Assembly (NCBI RefSeq): GCF_028421645.1
Contig: NZ_CP116887.1
Span: forward strand, 1,676,001-1,740,000
Length of the DNA: 64,000 nt
Direction: 5' to 3'
DNA from: Aneurinibacillus sp. Ricciae_BoGa-3
GTDB taxonomy: Bacteria; Bacillota; Bacilli; Aneurinibacillales; Aneurinibacillaceae
Made by a program: the position numbers and the translations under genes. This document shows, piece by piece, positions 34,412 to 44,179 of the stretch (position 1 is the stretch's first letter; each line of letters starts with the position of its first letter). Under the pieces are notes generated by a model, which ran no database searches, had not been told where the DNA came from, and saw only the letters and a program-made list of their open reading frames with translations.

Positions 34412-35062
34412 ATGACAAATAAAAGAATGAATCCTAAGGTTGATGTATATTTAAGTAAAGCCAAAAAGTGGCAGGAGGAAATGGAGAAATTGAGAATGAT
34501 CATTCTTGACTGTGGGCTGAGCGAAGAATTGAAGTGGCGTATTCCTTGTTACACGTTTCAGAAAAATAACATAGTTATGATACAAGGATTTAAAGAATAC
34601 TGTGCGCTTGGGTTTTTCAAAGGTGCCTTGTTAAACGATGCCAATGGTATTCTAATCAAACCTGGGGAGAATACGCAGGCGGGGCGCCAGATTCGGTTCA
34701 CCAATGTTCGAGAAATAGTTGAGATGGAACCCATCTTGAAAGCCTATATTTATGAAGCCATTGAAGTGGAAAAAGCCGGTTTGAAAGCGAATTTTAAAAA
34801 GAATCCAGAACCAATTCCTGAAGAATTTCAAAATAAATTAGATGAAATCCCTGCCTTGAAAACTGCTTTTGATGCATTGACGCCGGGACGGCAAAGAGCA
34901 TACATTCTTTATTTTTCTGCACCCAAACAATCCAAAACTCGGGAGTCAAGGGTTGAAAAATGTATGCAGCAAATTCTCAATGGAAAGGGATTAAATGATT
35001 GCACTTGTGGACTATCCCAAAAGCAGCCCTACTGTGACGGCTCGCACAAGTACATTCGATAA
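34412..35062 (+). CDS. ydeI: YdeI-type DUF1801 protein with C-terminal CDGSH motif
   Basis: A 216-residue protein: a DUF1801 fold (residues about 1-125, LRMIILDCGLSEELKWRIPCYTF ... YCALGFFKGALL in shorter pieces), the YdeI helical tail (LTPGRQRAYILYFSAPKQSK), and at the end CTCGLSQKQPYCDGSH. The last matches C-x-C-x2-S-x3-P-x-C-D-G-S-H, the CDGSH iron-sulfur motif that binds a 2Fe-2S cluster through three Cys and one His. GAGGAG precedes the ATG; TTG one codon earlier is possible. Related B. subtilis YdeI is linked to cell-envelope peptide stress, so a redox-sensing role is speculative. Confidence 0.82.
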   Translation: MTNKRMNPKVDVYLSKAKKWQEEMEKLRMIILDCGLSEELKWRIPCYTFQKNNIVMIQGFKEYCALGFFKGALLNDANGILIKPGENTQAGRQIRFTNVREIVEMEPILKAYIYEAIEVEKAGLKANFKKNPEPIPEEFQNKLDEIPALKTAFDALTPGRQRAYILYFSAPKQSKTRESRVEKCMQQILNGKGLNDCTCGLSQKQPYCDGSHKYIR

Positions 35063-35389
35063 GAAAATAAATTAATCAAACTTTAAGATATTACCTCACT
35101 TTGCGTTCATTCGAACTTCTTTTGGATCGCAGGTAACACTCAATCAAATAATTTAAAATGGAAAAAACAAAAAAGTGATCCGTAGAGGATAAGCAAACTA
35201 CCGTGTAACAGGCTTACGCATTACCAGCTAAGAAAAGAAAGTTGCAGTATAGACACTCAATTAAAGGAGAACAGGGAATTAAGCTAAAACCAGCTAATAG
35301 TTGTCAATATTTATCTCTAAAATTCTTAAAAACTAGTGTTATACTATGCCAAATAACCTTTCCATTGGCGAATGGAAGGTTTTTCTTTT
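35063..35389. other. non-coding stretch with hairpin
   Basis: No gene seen. Near its end AACCTTTCCATT pairs with AATGGAAGGTT (35355-35381), followed by TTTTCTTTT, a plus-strand terminator-like hairpin at the edge of the IS110 remnant. Confidence 0.45.
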
Positions 35390-36099
35390 ATCGTTGCCGC
35401 GATCTTCTTACCGATGCCGGGAATCGATTGGACAATCTTATATTCTTCAATTTGTACAGCAAGGGCATCGATCTTCTCTTCCAAGTCAGATAGATGCTCT
35501 TGAAATTGAAGAAGTAAGCCTATATACAGTTTCAAGCTAACCAGATGGCTTTCATATGATGTTTTCTCAAACGGGTTACGAGTTGCAGCAGCCATGATAA
35601 GCTGTGCTTTTTCCTTAGCCCAACGTTCAGAACGACTCGTGCAGATACAGGAAACTCTCTCTACTAATTTAGCTTCTCCTGCACCCAGGTTGCTTTCAGA
35701 GGTAGGAAATTCACGTAAGAATAGTAGGGAGATTTTCGAAAATAAATCTCCAAAGACTCCGCGATATTCAGGGAATACCTGATCTAACACCGCATGGAAC
35801 TGCAATTTCGCTTGAACATACATATCCGTTAAGGACTCAAATTGTCTTGTTAAATGACGAAGATTTAAAAGTTGTTTCCTCTATGTTTGTGAACTTCAAA
35901 ATCTTCCTTGTAGAACAGCTCGCAGAGCTGATAAGCATCCACAGCATCTGTCTATACCTTCCGTAAGGAAGACTTTTTGGCTTGGTTAGAGAATAACGGA
36001 TTCACAACAATGTAGAAGATGGTATGTTTCTCAAGCAATTGAACTACAGCAGCCTGATAATGCCCCGTTGATTCGAAGATGAAATTACCAAAGTGGCAC
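35390..36099 (-). pseudogene. IS110-family transposase remnant
   Basis: Minus-strand pieces in order read ESTGHYQAAVVQLLEKH, NPLFSNQAKKSSLRKV, then (after a stop) TDAVDAYQLCELFYKEDFEV, then MYVQAKLQFHAVLDQVFPEY and VQSIPGIGKKIAATI. These are the RuvC-like N-terminal half and the start of the Transposase_20 domain of IS110/IS1111 enzymes. In-frame stops, a frame change and loss of both ends show decay. No element ends were found. Confidence 0.85.
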
Positions 36100-36151
36100 A
36101 GAACTTTCCAAAGGGATACTGGATCTTAAATAGATAAATAATAAAACTGCT

Positions 36152-36174
36152 AACGGTTATTGCACCGTTTTTTT
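36152..36174 (+). terminator. terminator-like hairpin
   Basis: AACGGT pairs with ACCGTT, loop TATTGC, then a run of T. It lies just outside the IS110 remnant; the gene it served is not visible. Confidence 0.5.
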
Positions 36175-36225
36175 GTTGAACGAAAGGGCATGATAGCTTA
36201 ATAAAATGATGGTAATCCTCTACGA

Positions 36226-36268
36226 AACAAGGAGCAGCTGCCTTAGGCAATCTGCTCCTTGTTTTATT
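36226..36268 (+). terminator. strong terminator hairpin
   Basis: CAAGGAGCAG pairs with CTGCTCCTTG across a 14-base loop, followed by TTTTATTT. No intact upstream gene remains on the plus strand. Confidence 0.65.
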
Positions 36269-36360
36269 TGTGCTTGTAACCATTTGTCATTTGTTGAACG
36301 ATAAACTAAACGGGTAACTAACATTTAATACGCGATTTCATTCCCCGTAGAGCATGGGAT

Positions 36361-36714
36361 TCATACGTTTATCGTTTGGTCATATTTCTCCCTCAGGCGC
36401 TTTATATCTTCTTTAGGTGGAAAACCGAACATGCGCGAATACTCGCGACTGAATTGGGATTGACTTTCATAGCCAACCCGGAATGCGACATCAGCGGCAT
36501 CTGTTGACTCGGATAATAACAGGCTCCGGGCTTCCTGCAATCTCAGTTGTTTTTGGAATTGAATAGGGCTCATAGCGGTTACCTCTTTAAAGTGCCTATG
36601 GAGCGAAGAAACACCCATATTCGCTATTTCCGCAAGTTCCTCAATCCGAAAAGGCCGATGATAGTTATTCATGATATGCTCGATAACGTCTCTGATTTGT
36701 TTGGTCGAGCTTCC
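36361..36714 (-). pseudogene. AraC-family regulator, DNA-binding domain only
   Basis: The frame SSTKQIRDVIEHIMNNYHRPFR (shown in part) through GVSSLHRHFKEVTAMSPIQF and VGYESQSQFSREYSRMFGFPP is a complete double helix-turn-helix of AraC type. The N-terminal sensing domain and start are gone: at about 36714 the sequence switches directly to an aldo/keto reductase on the other strand. ATG 36672 could still start a 103-residue DNA-binding fragment. Confidence 0.8.
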
Positions 36715-37079
36715 TTACCGGAAAAATTGATAAAAATGCTACATTCGTTAACTCCTACTTCCGCAGCATTGTTCCTCGCTTCAAACCGGAGAATCTTGAA
36801 GCAAATCAGGTTTTGGTCGAACTGATAAAGAAGATTGCTACAGGGAAAGATGCAACGCCGGCTCAAATCGCACTCGCATGGGTGCTTGCCCAGAAATCAT
36901 GGATTGTTCCGATTCCCGGTACGCGCAAAATAGAGCGCCTGGAAGAAAATCTTGGCGCAGTGGATGTTAAGCTAACTCCAGAGGAACTAAGTGATTTGAA
37001 CGATGTGCTCTCGAAGATCGAGATTTCGGGAGAACGCTATCCAGTAGATTCAGAATATGCAAATAGAACGGGTAAATAA
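36715..37079 (+). pseudogene. aldo/keto reductase, C-terminal third
   Basis: The plus frame from TTACCGGAAAAATTGAT reads LTGKIDKNATF, then FRSIVPRFKPENLEANQVLV, KDATPAQIALAWVLAQKSWI and VPIPGTRKIERLEENLGA, ending normally at 37079. This is the C-terminal third of a YhdN-like aldo/keto reductase. The first two thirds with the catalytic tetrad were lost in the same deletion that cut the AraC gene. Confidence 0.85.
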
Positions 37080-37156
37080 CACGTAAGAATTCCATAGTAA
37101 ATCCCAACAACAGATGTAAATGGGATAAAATGAGTGACTTGACACTGAATATTTAA

Positions 37157-38026
<870 letters not shown>

Positions 38027-38192
38027 TGCTCTTTCTTATACAGCACAACGAAATGAAGTAATCTTAAAGAGCTTGCGGTGCCAGACCAGATTGTAGGAGT
38101 ATGGAAGAGGGATAAAATGGGTCATTTCGTTTTACCACTTTTTTCACATATATGGTTTGTCTCAACCAGTTCTTAATTTTGAGGGTTGGAGA

Positions 38193-38705
38193 TTATGTGT
38201 AGCGGATCTTGCCCCCGTTAACATGTAGGATTTGACCCGTGACAAAAGCCGAATCATTAGATGCTAGGTAAACATATGCGGGACCCAGTTCGAAGGGTTG
38301 GACTGCTCGCCCCATCGGAATGTCGGTCCCAAAGGTCAGTTGATGTTCTGCCGCATATGTGCTTACTGTGAGTGGAGTCCACGCCGGTCCAGGTGCCACA
38401 CTGTTCACCCGTATACACCGATCAACGAGGGAAAGTGACATACTTCGGGTGAAGGAGACCATTGCTCCCTTGGTTGCTGAATAGTCAATCACATTTTTAT
38501 CTCCTTCGTAGGCTACCCTGGACGCGGTGCTGATTATTGAACTTCCTGGGTTTAAATGAGGTAATGCCGCTTTCGTCATGTAAAATAGGGGAAAAATGTT
38601 GGTGCGGAACGTATTCTACAATTGTTCATCTGAAACGTCAAAGATGCTTCTTGTGTAAGGCTGTACGGCGGCATTATTCACTAAAATATCCAAACCTCAT
38701 ACGTG
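38193..38705 (-). pseudogene. short-chain dehydrogenase remnant (GSP39/YhxC-like)
   Basis: The minus strand reads [25 protein letters not shown], a TAG stop, [20 protein letters not shown], then DYSATKGAMVSFTRSMS and the normal C-terminus GQILHVNGG. The first third with the cofactor loop is missing beyond about 38705 and an in-frame stop interrupts the rest. The catalytic YSATK motif remains. From ATG 38579 a 128-residue fragment could be made, but it lacks NAD binding. Confidence 0.85.
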
Positions 38706-38726
38706 TCGACTGTAAGCTTCGGTTCG

Positions 38727-39389
38727 CACATACGCCAAAGGATGTGCTATCGGCAAATTTTGGTGTACCAACAAGCGCTTTTACCCATATCCCGAAACAA
38801 CAACGATACATTTTTCAAACAAACGTTCCCGGTCCACTCGAAAGCCAACAGGTAGCAGACCCCTACGGTACGGTACCAAAAACCTTTACACATCGACTAC
38901 TTGCACAAGAGCCGATTCCAACTATAGGCGGGGACGGTACGTATAGTTGATTCAACCAACTTTCCTATTTCGACTAGAATTGCCGCAGCGTTGTTGGAAA
39001 TCAATCCGGGCGCGATGAGAGAAATGCACTGGCATCCCAACAACGATGAATGGCAGTATTATATCTCAGGCACGGGACGCATGACGGTTTTAGCACCCAA
39101 TGGTACTGCTCGCACTTTCGATTATCGTGCTGGGGATGTGGGATATGTACCGTTTGCATTTGGACACTATATTCAGAATACCGGTGAACAAAGTCTGTGG
39201 GTTTTGGAGATGTTTAGGAGTGACCGCTTTGAAGATGTTTCGCTCAACCAATGGATGGGGCTTAAACCTCATCAACTAGTACAGGAGAACCTAAATGTAG
39301 GACCAGAATTAATGAATGCATTGCGAAAGGAAAAACGGTATATAGTAAAATATCCCGGGTTTCCCTACTACCCAAGAACAGGTAGATAA
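38727..39389 (+). pseudogene. oxdC: oxalate decarboxylase remnant, second cupin with frameshift
   Basis: The frame [20 protein letters not shown] and MLAQEP-like [12 protein letters not shown] matches the inter-cupin region of OxdC; one extra G near 38930 then shifts the frame. The next frame reads [40 protein letters not shown] and [17 protein letters not shown], the C-terminal Mn-binding cupin (H-x-H...E...H all present). The whole N-terminal cupin is missing; the 5' break adjoins the SDR remnant. Confidence 0.88.
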
Positions 39390-39496
39390 AATTCATATTA
39401 TAGAAGTAACGGGAATCGCTACTAAAAAACATATCATGTATAAGACCCCTCCCATTTAAGTCATGCTGAATCTAAAAGAAATTGGGGGGGTTCCGT

Positions 39497-39797
39497 ATGA
39501 ATTTGAATGAATTATGGAAGCTATATGCAGCGGATAAACGAATACAAGGATTTAGTCCATACACGCTAAAGGCGTATGCTGTTCAGTTAAAAATTCTCAT
39601 ACGGGGAAATAGGTGATATTGAATTGAGTCAGGTATCTGTACCCCTTTTGAAGGAATATCTCGCTAAACAATCAGAACATCTAAAGCCGAGTAGTCTGGC
39701 TCATCGTGTTGGCTTTATTCGATCAATTTATCGATATGCGTTTGAAGAAGGGTATGTATCACCTAATCCATCTCTAAAATTAAGAGAACCAAGCTGA
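39497..39797 (+). pseudogene. tyrosine recombinase N-terminal remnant
   Basis: ATG 39497 starts MNLNELWKLYAADKRIQGFS, YTLKAYAVQLKIL and stops. The next frame continues IELSQVSVPLLKEYLAKQ, then HRVGFIRSIYRYAFEEGYVS and NPSLKLREPS before a stop. This is the core-binding domain of an integrase with a frameshift; the catalytic domain is absent. Confidence 0.8.
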
Positions 39798-39960
39798 TGC
39801 GATATCAATTTTAGATTACAAGTGTGATTAAAAGTTTGGGATTTTCAAGTATTGTACTATGGTAAATTTAATTCCATTATTTGAGTTGAGCAATGGTATG
39901 GGACAGTGACCCTTACTCTTACACAATCTAGAGAACATTTTACCTAAGGAGTGGTTTATA

Positions 39961-41163
39961 ATGGGACGTGTTTTATTTATTAATGGTGGATCAGAAGGAC
40001 ATATCAATCCAACTATTGGAGTCGTGCAAGAGCTTATTTCGCGTGGAGAAGAGGTAGTGTACTTTACATTCGAAGATTTTCGAGAGCATATTGAGAAGAC
40101 GGGAGCTACTGTACGAACATTTGACGGTCAAAAATTTTTAAAAGCCTTTATCTCAGGTGGAAGAAATTATTTACTCGAAAGAATCAACGGTCTTTTACTT
40201 ACGGCAGATATCGTCATACCTAGCGTTCTTGAACAGATCAAAGGAGAGCATTTTGATTACATCATCCACGATTCTATGTTTGGTTGTGGACGTTTACTTG
40301 CACAAATACTTAAACTTCCGGCAATTAATTCTTGTACTTCTTTTGCGCAGACAAAAGCATCATTCGATAAAATGTTGGACCAGCTTTCTAAAAACATTCC
40401 TACAGAAATAGTTAAACATATATACGATGAATTTCAAAGCCTGACGGTAATGGTGAAGGAAAAATATGATGTGGAGATCCATTCTCCTTTCGAAGTTTTT
40501 TGTAATCCTGCACCACTTACAATCGTTTATACAACTAGAGCGTTTCAACCTTTTAGTGAGGCGTTTGACCAAACATACAAATTTGTAGGTCCATCTATCT
40601 CTTCGCGATTAACGCAAGAAAACTTCCACCTTACTGCAATCAAGGGAAAAAGCCCAATTTACATTTCACTGGGTACTGTCTTTAACCAAGCAATTGATTT
40701 CTATAAGCTTTGTTTTAAGGCATTTGGGAACACTGATCATACCGTTGTCATGTCCATTGGGAAAAAAGCTCAAATATCGGATTTGGGGGAGATTCCTAAA
40801 AACTTCATTGTAAAAAATTATGTTCCACAAACTGAGGTCCTGAAATACACTAAATTATTTATCACACATGGTGGAATGAACAGTACCAATGAAGGTCTCT
40901 ATTACGGGGTTCCGCTAATTGTAATCCCACAAAGCGCGGATCAGCCGATAATTGCCGGGCAAGTTGCCAATATCGGAGCGGGTATTAAATTACAAATGCA
41001 AACCTTGACTGCAAATCAACTACGTGAATCCGTAGATCATGTATTAAACCACCAATCTTTCCATAAAGCTGTTGCAAATATTAGGGAATCCTTTCAAAAA
41101 TCGGGTGGGTATCAACAAGCAGTTGATGAGATTTTCAAATTTAAAAGTCAATATGATATCTAA
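39961..41163 (+). CDS. glycosyltransferase family 1 (macrolide-glycosyltransferase type)
   Basis: A 400-residue GT-B enzyme. The N-terminal domain begins VLFINGGSEGHINPTIGVVQ with the loop seen in MGT/YjiC enzymes; the C-terminal nucleotide-sugar motif is FITHGGMNSTNEGLYYGVPL ... PQSADQP with the catalytic-dyad region intact. Such enzymes transfer glucose from UDP-glucose to macrolides, flavonoids or lipids. AAGGAG lies nine bases before the ATG. It is one of the few intact genes in the decayed region. A self-protection or antibiotic-inactivation role is possible but unproven. Confidence 0.9.
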   Translation: MGRVLFINGGSEGHINPTIGVVQELISRGEEVVYFTFEDFREHIEKTGATVRTFDGQKFLKAFISGGRNYLLERINGLLLTADIVIPSVLEQIKGEHFDYIIHDSMFGCGRLLAQILKLPAINSCTSFAQTKASFDKMLDQLSKNIPTEIVKHIYDEFQSLTVMVKEKYDVEIHSPFEVFCNPAPLTIVYTTRAFQPFSEAFDQTYKFVGPSISSRLTQENFHLTAIKGKSPIYISLGTVFNQAIDFYKLCFKAFGNTDHTVVMSIGKKAQISDLGEIPKNFIVKNYVPQTEVLKYTKLFITHGGMNSTNEGLYYGVPLIVIPQSADQPIIAGQVANIGAGIKLQMQTLTANQLRESVDHVLNHQSFHKAVANIRESFQKSGGYQQAVDEIFKFKSQYDI

Positions 41164-41178
41164 CTACAAAAATTTCCC

Positions 41179-41229
41179 AGCTGCCATTATTGTTGGCTTT
41201 TTCTTAGTGGTTACGGCAGCTTTTTTTTG
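41179..41229 (+). terminator. terminator-like hairpin after the glycosyltransferase
   Basis: AGCTGCC pairs with GGCAGCT with a long loop, followed by eight T residues. Confidence 0.55.
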
Positions 41230-41336
41230 TTTCGTTAACGTGGATCGTTTGTTTAAAAAGAAGGTATTGGTGATGCGAAGTTGAATTTATAATTACAGGA
41301 ATTTCCTGCTGCAATCTTATAAAAGGAGATAGCTAG

Positions 41337-41534
41337 ATGAAGGAGCAGACAAACCATTTAATGTTTGTAAAAGGGTATTCCCCGACAGGTTTAGAAAAAG
41401 AATCTTTCCATATTCATATGGGTACAAAAGAACAAGTTTTTCTATGGGATAGGCTATTCTTTAGAGATTATCTCCGAATGAATCCTTCTGTTGCAAATGA
41501 GCTATTGGGTAGGTTAATGCAAGAAAGCTCATAG
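41337..41534 (+). pseudogene. GrpB-family nucleotidyltransferase fragment
   Basis: The 65-residue frame has NHLMFVKGYSPTG, ESFHIHMGT and LFFRDYLRMNPSVANE, the conserved C-terminal region of UPF0157/GrpB proteins (usually about 170 residues). The first half is missing and the end is changed. A good ribosome binding site (AAAAGGAG) stands before the ATG, so a short product could be made. Confidence 0.65.
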
Positions 41535-41601
41535 GTAAAGGGTAGTTTAACAGATATTTACAATATAAAATTTATCCAATTTTATATGAGGAGGGAATGA
41601 T

Positions 41602-41991
41602 CTGGAACACGAACTAAAAAAGCTTATAGAAAAGTGTGATCTTGCAATTAAGCAAGAAGATTTTGAGACACTGATGAATTACTATACCGATGATGCGATT
41701 TTAGTTGTAAAACCCGGAATGATTGCACGAGGAAAAGAAGAAATCAAAAAAGCATTTATTGCAATTGCAAAATACTTCAATAATAGTATTGTCCCAACAC
41801 AAGGAGAAATGATTATTTTAGAAGCAGGAGACTGCGCTTTAGTTTTATCCCAGACGCTACTTGAAGCTGATAAAGAGGATTCGGGATTTTCCATGGATAG
41901 AAGGGCGACATATGTTTTTAAGAAAAATTCAGAAGGCGAATGGCTATGTGCAATTGATAACTCATATGGTACAGAATTAATTAATAAATAG
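41602..41991 (+). CDS. SnoaL-like (DUF4440-type) protein with CTG start
   Basis: The 129-residue product [50 protein letters not shown] and [20 protein letters not shown] has the alpha+beta barrel pattern of NTF2/SnoaL-like proteins. ATG 41674 would cut off the first helix. The natural start, seven bases after GAGGAGGG, is CTG 41602; no ATG, GTG or TTG exists in this frame there. CTG is a rare but possible start, or an ATG has mutated. No active-site assignment can be made. Confidence 0.7.
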   Translation: MEHELKKLIEKCDLAIKQEDFETLMNYYTDDAILVVKPGMIARGKEEIKKAFIAIAKYFNNSIVPTQGEMIILEAGDCALVLSQTLLEADKEDSGFSMDRRATYVFKKNSEGEWLCAIDNSYGTELINK

Positions 41992-42069
41992 AGGCAGAAT
42001 TTAAGACGTTCTGAAAGATTATTAAGAAATTATTCTTTAGCTAACGTGGATCGTTAGTTCGATAAGGGA

Positions 42070-42281
42070 CTGCTTTGGCGTTTCTATTTTTGTTCCGCTC
42101 TCCACTACACGTAGCAGAATCCGGTCAGTTGCGTTCCTGCCACTCTCAAGTTCTTTTTTCCAACGTCCGACCATATTGGCCGATGGTTCGTGACGCCAGC
42201 TACAGCGGTAATACTTCCAGTTTCCTTTACTTCTTTCACCACTTGTTTCTTAAAGTCTAATGAATACTTTTTTCGTGTCAT
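42070..42281 (-). pseudogene. IS3-type transposase OrfA fragment
   Basis: ATG 42281 gives MTRKKYSLDFKKQVVKEVKE and TGSITAVA; after a one-base shift the frame continues NMVGRWKKELESGRNATD. This is the helix-turn-helix OrfA of IS3-family elements. It then runs into unrelated sequence; OrfB is not present. The element's left flank (TCACACTAATACTGACCAGA on the minus strand) may be its terminal region. Confidence 0.7.
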
Positions 42282-42692
42282 GTTGACGTCCCCCTCTGGT
42301 CAGTATTAGTGTGATTCAAATCCACTCTTAGTGTCCAATTTCTCTACGGGGCTAATGAGGGAATCGTTAACGAAGTACGGCTTTTCGGCAGTCGTTCTTA
42401 TTTGCTGTCCTAACATGCAGAGGTAGTGAAATAAGCTTTTAGATTCTAATTCATACAATATCAACTCACTTTCATAAAAATGCCCCTATGTATGGACAGC
42501 TTTTACAATCGGTATTCCTTCGATTACAGAACAAAAAAGACGTTTCAGAATCAGTAATTGTCACTGATTCGAATGGAAAAGTCATTTTAAATAAAACACT
42601 CAATCCCTATATAAAGGCGGGCAAATACGATATAATTACTTATTTTGTTCCGCAATATACAATACATTCTGTTTTACTTTGCTTCTTAATAA
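42282..42692. other. decayed sequence without recognisable gene
   Basis: The plus frame 42488-42703 has 71 codons but no ribosome binding site and no recognisable domain. I see no intact gene here. Confidence 0.4.
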
Positions 42693-42773
42693 CTATCCTT
42701 TGAAAGCAGTTTGGTACGCAATCTGACTCCCAAAAACGCCACTGCCGGCAACGGTAATATTTTTATAATTCAT
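42693..42773 (-). pseudogene. first 26 codons of a 3-hydroxyacyl-CoA dehydrogenase
   Basis: Minus-strand ATG 42773, preceded by AAAAAAAGGAG, gives MNYKNITVAGSGVFGSQIAY then QTAFKG and stop. GSGVFGSQIA is the Rossmann GxGxxG of the 3-hydroxyacyl-CoA dehydrogenase NAD domain. Everything after residue 26 is gone while the start signals are perfect. Confidence 0.6.
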
Positions 42774-43013
42774 AGCAATACTCCTTTTTTTAAATACAAT
42801 TTGTGGTTACTGTAGATCACGATTTATTATATTGCATCATACAAGTTTCGTTATACAAATTATGTAGGCTGTTCCCTCTATAGTAAAAAAGTTGAGTATC
42901 TCAAGGGATAAAGGAGCATCAGCTAAGTGAAAAATTAAGAATCCAGAACACTTTTACGTGAAAACAACATCCATATCAGGAGATATCGGTTTCAATAAGC
43001 AAAGGCATATAAA

Positions 43014-43042
43014 GTATAACCCCTCCTGATGCGTATATACTA
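43014..43042 (+). promoter_or_regulatory. possible sigma-G promoter of the spoVA genes
   Basis: GTATA (43014-43018), 17 bases, then TATACTA (43036-43042), close to the sigma-G/F -10 core ATNNTA. It lies 86 bases before spoVAA, a gene class transcribed by sigma-G. The match is modest. Confidence 0.4.
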
Positions 43043-43127
43043 CTAGTTAGGTAGTTACCCGGCTTATCCACAACAGGAAATGGAATTGAAATAACTCTCG
43101 CCGGCAATCTGAGAGGGGGCATACAGC

Positions 43128-43745
43128 ATGGAAAGCCAGCAGTGTATCTATGTCAGGCTTCACAATAAAATCAGCATGTTACCAAACCAGACTGTAACCA
43201 TTGGTGATGTCGCGGACATGATATCCAACAGACTGGATGAAGATGAAATTCGAACCCTTTCACTCCATGCTTTACAGCTATCCGACGGAAATAGGTTTGT
43301 GATCCATTCGCTAGACGTGATTAAGGCTGTTCAGCAATACGATAGCCAGCTTACCGTTCAATGCCTGGGGCCTGAGCAGACACTCATATACGTGCAAGCG
43401 GGCATTCGTAAACCCAATGTGCTGCTCGTCATATTGGTGTGGATTATCCTGTTCATTGGTTCCGGTCTTGCCATCATGAATTTTCATATTGATGTCAGCA
43501 TGCAGCAAACCCACCAGCGAATATACGAACTTATGACCGGCAGAAAAAATTCGCATCCGCTGCTTATTCAGATTCCTTACTCAATAGGTGTTGGAGCCGG
43601 TATGGTTCTCTTTTTTAATCATCTGTTTCGAAAGCGTTTCAATGATGAACCAAGCCCGCTAGAACTTGAAATGTTTTTGTACCAGCAGAATATCGATCAA
43701 TACGTACTTGCCAACGAAATGGATAAAAGGGAGCGGACAGAATGA
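43128..43745 (+). CDS. spoVAA: stage V sporulation protein AA
   Basis: A 205-residue protein with a soluble N-terminal half (residues 1-90, starting CIYVRLHNKISMLPNQTVTI) and two membrane helices in the second half (about 98-118 and 143-160). Length and order match SpoVAA, a component of the forespore inner-membrane complex that loads dipicolinic acid into the spore. GAGGGGG is upstream of the ATG, and the stop overlaps the spoVAB ATG by four bases. It marks the return to the conserved spoVA-lysA backbone after the accessory region. Confidence 0.93.
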   Translation: MESQQCIYVRLHNKISMLPNQTVTIGDVADMISNRLDEDEIRTLSLHALQLSDGNRFVIHSLDVIKAVQQYDSQLTVQCLGPEQTLIYVQAGIRKPNVLLVILVWIILFIGSGLAIMNFHIDVSMQQTHQRIYELMTGRKNSHPLLIQIPYSIGVGAGMVLFFNHLFRKRFNDEPSPLELEMFLYQQNIDQYVLANEMDKRERTE

Positions 43746-44155
43746 CGTGGCTTCTTCTCATTATTATTGGGATTAGCGGTGGGTTAATCGTGGGAAGCGG
43801 GGTGGTTGCATTCCTGACTGTGCTTGATCTGATACCCCGCCTTGCGCAAATTACAAGATCCGCTCGCTACCTTCTCTATTTTCAGTGGTCCATTGTACTC
43901 GGAGCCTCTTGTTTTACTGTAATCGATCTATTCAATGTGCACCTGCATGCCTCAGAAATATGGCTGCTAGTGCCGGGGATGTTTACCGGTTTATTTATCG
44001 GCCTGCTTGCGGCTGCGCTAACGGAAGTCATAAATGTCATTCCGATTCTGGCGAAGCGCATGCATATGTATCAGTACCTCCCTATGTTCATTCTTGCGCT
44101 TGCTCTGGGCAAAATGGTGGGCTCGCTGATGCAGTGGCTTTTTTTTCATAAGTAA
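43742..44155 (+). CDS. spoVAB: stage V sporulation protein AB
   Basis: A 137-residue membrane protein with four hydrophobic helices (about 2-24, 38-58, 66-90 and 110-130), starting MTWLLLIIIGISGGLIVGSG, and a characteristic DLIPRLAQITRSARYL loop. It partners SpoVAA in the spore dipicolinate system. ATGA overlap with spoVAA shows coupling. In B. subtilis the next gene would be spoVAC, the mechanosensitive channel; here the next gene is spoVAEa, 24 bases on. Confidence 0.93.
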   Translation: MTWLLLIIIGISGGLIVGSGVVAFLTVLDLIPRLAQITRSARYLLYFQWSIVLGASCFTVIDLFNVHLHASEIWLLVPGMFTGLFIGLLAAALTEVINVIPILAKRMHMYQYLPMFILALALGKMVGSLMQWLFFHK

Positions 44156-44179
44156 AGCGGGCCGAAAGGATTTCTGAAG

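Noticed and set aside
40157-40411. Overlapping frames inside the glycosyltransferase and other long genes
   Set aside because: Shadow frames of clearly coding sequence on another frame or strand.
42488-42703. 71-codon plus-strand frame
   Set aside because: No ribosome binding site, composition shifts along its length, and it overlaps the end of the minus-strand dehydrogenase stub.
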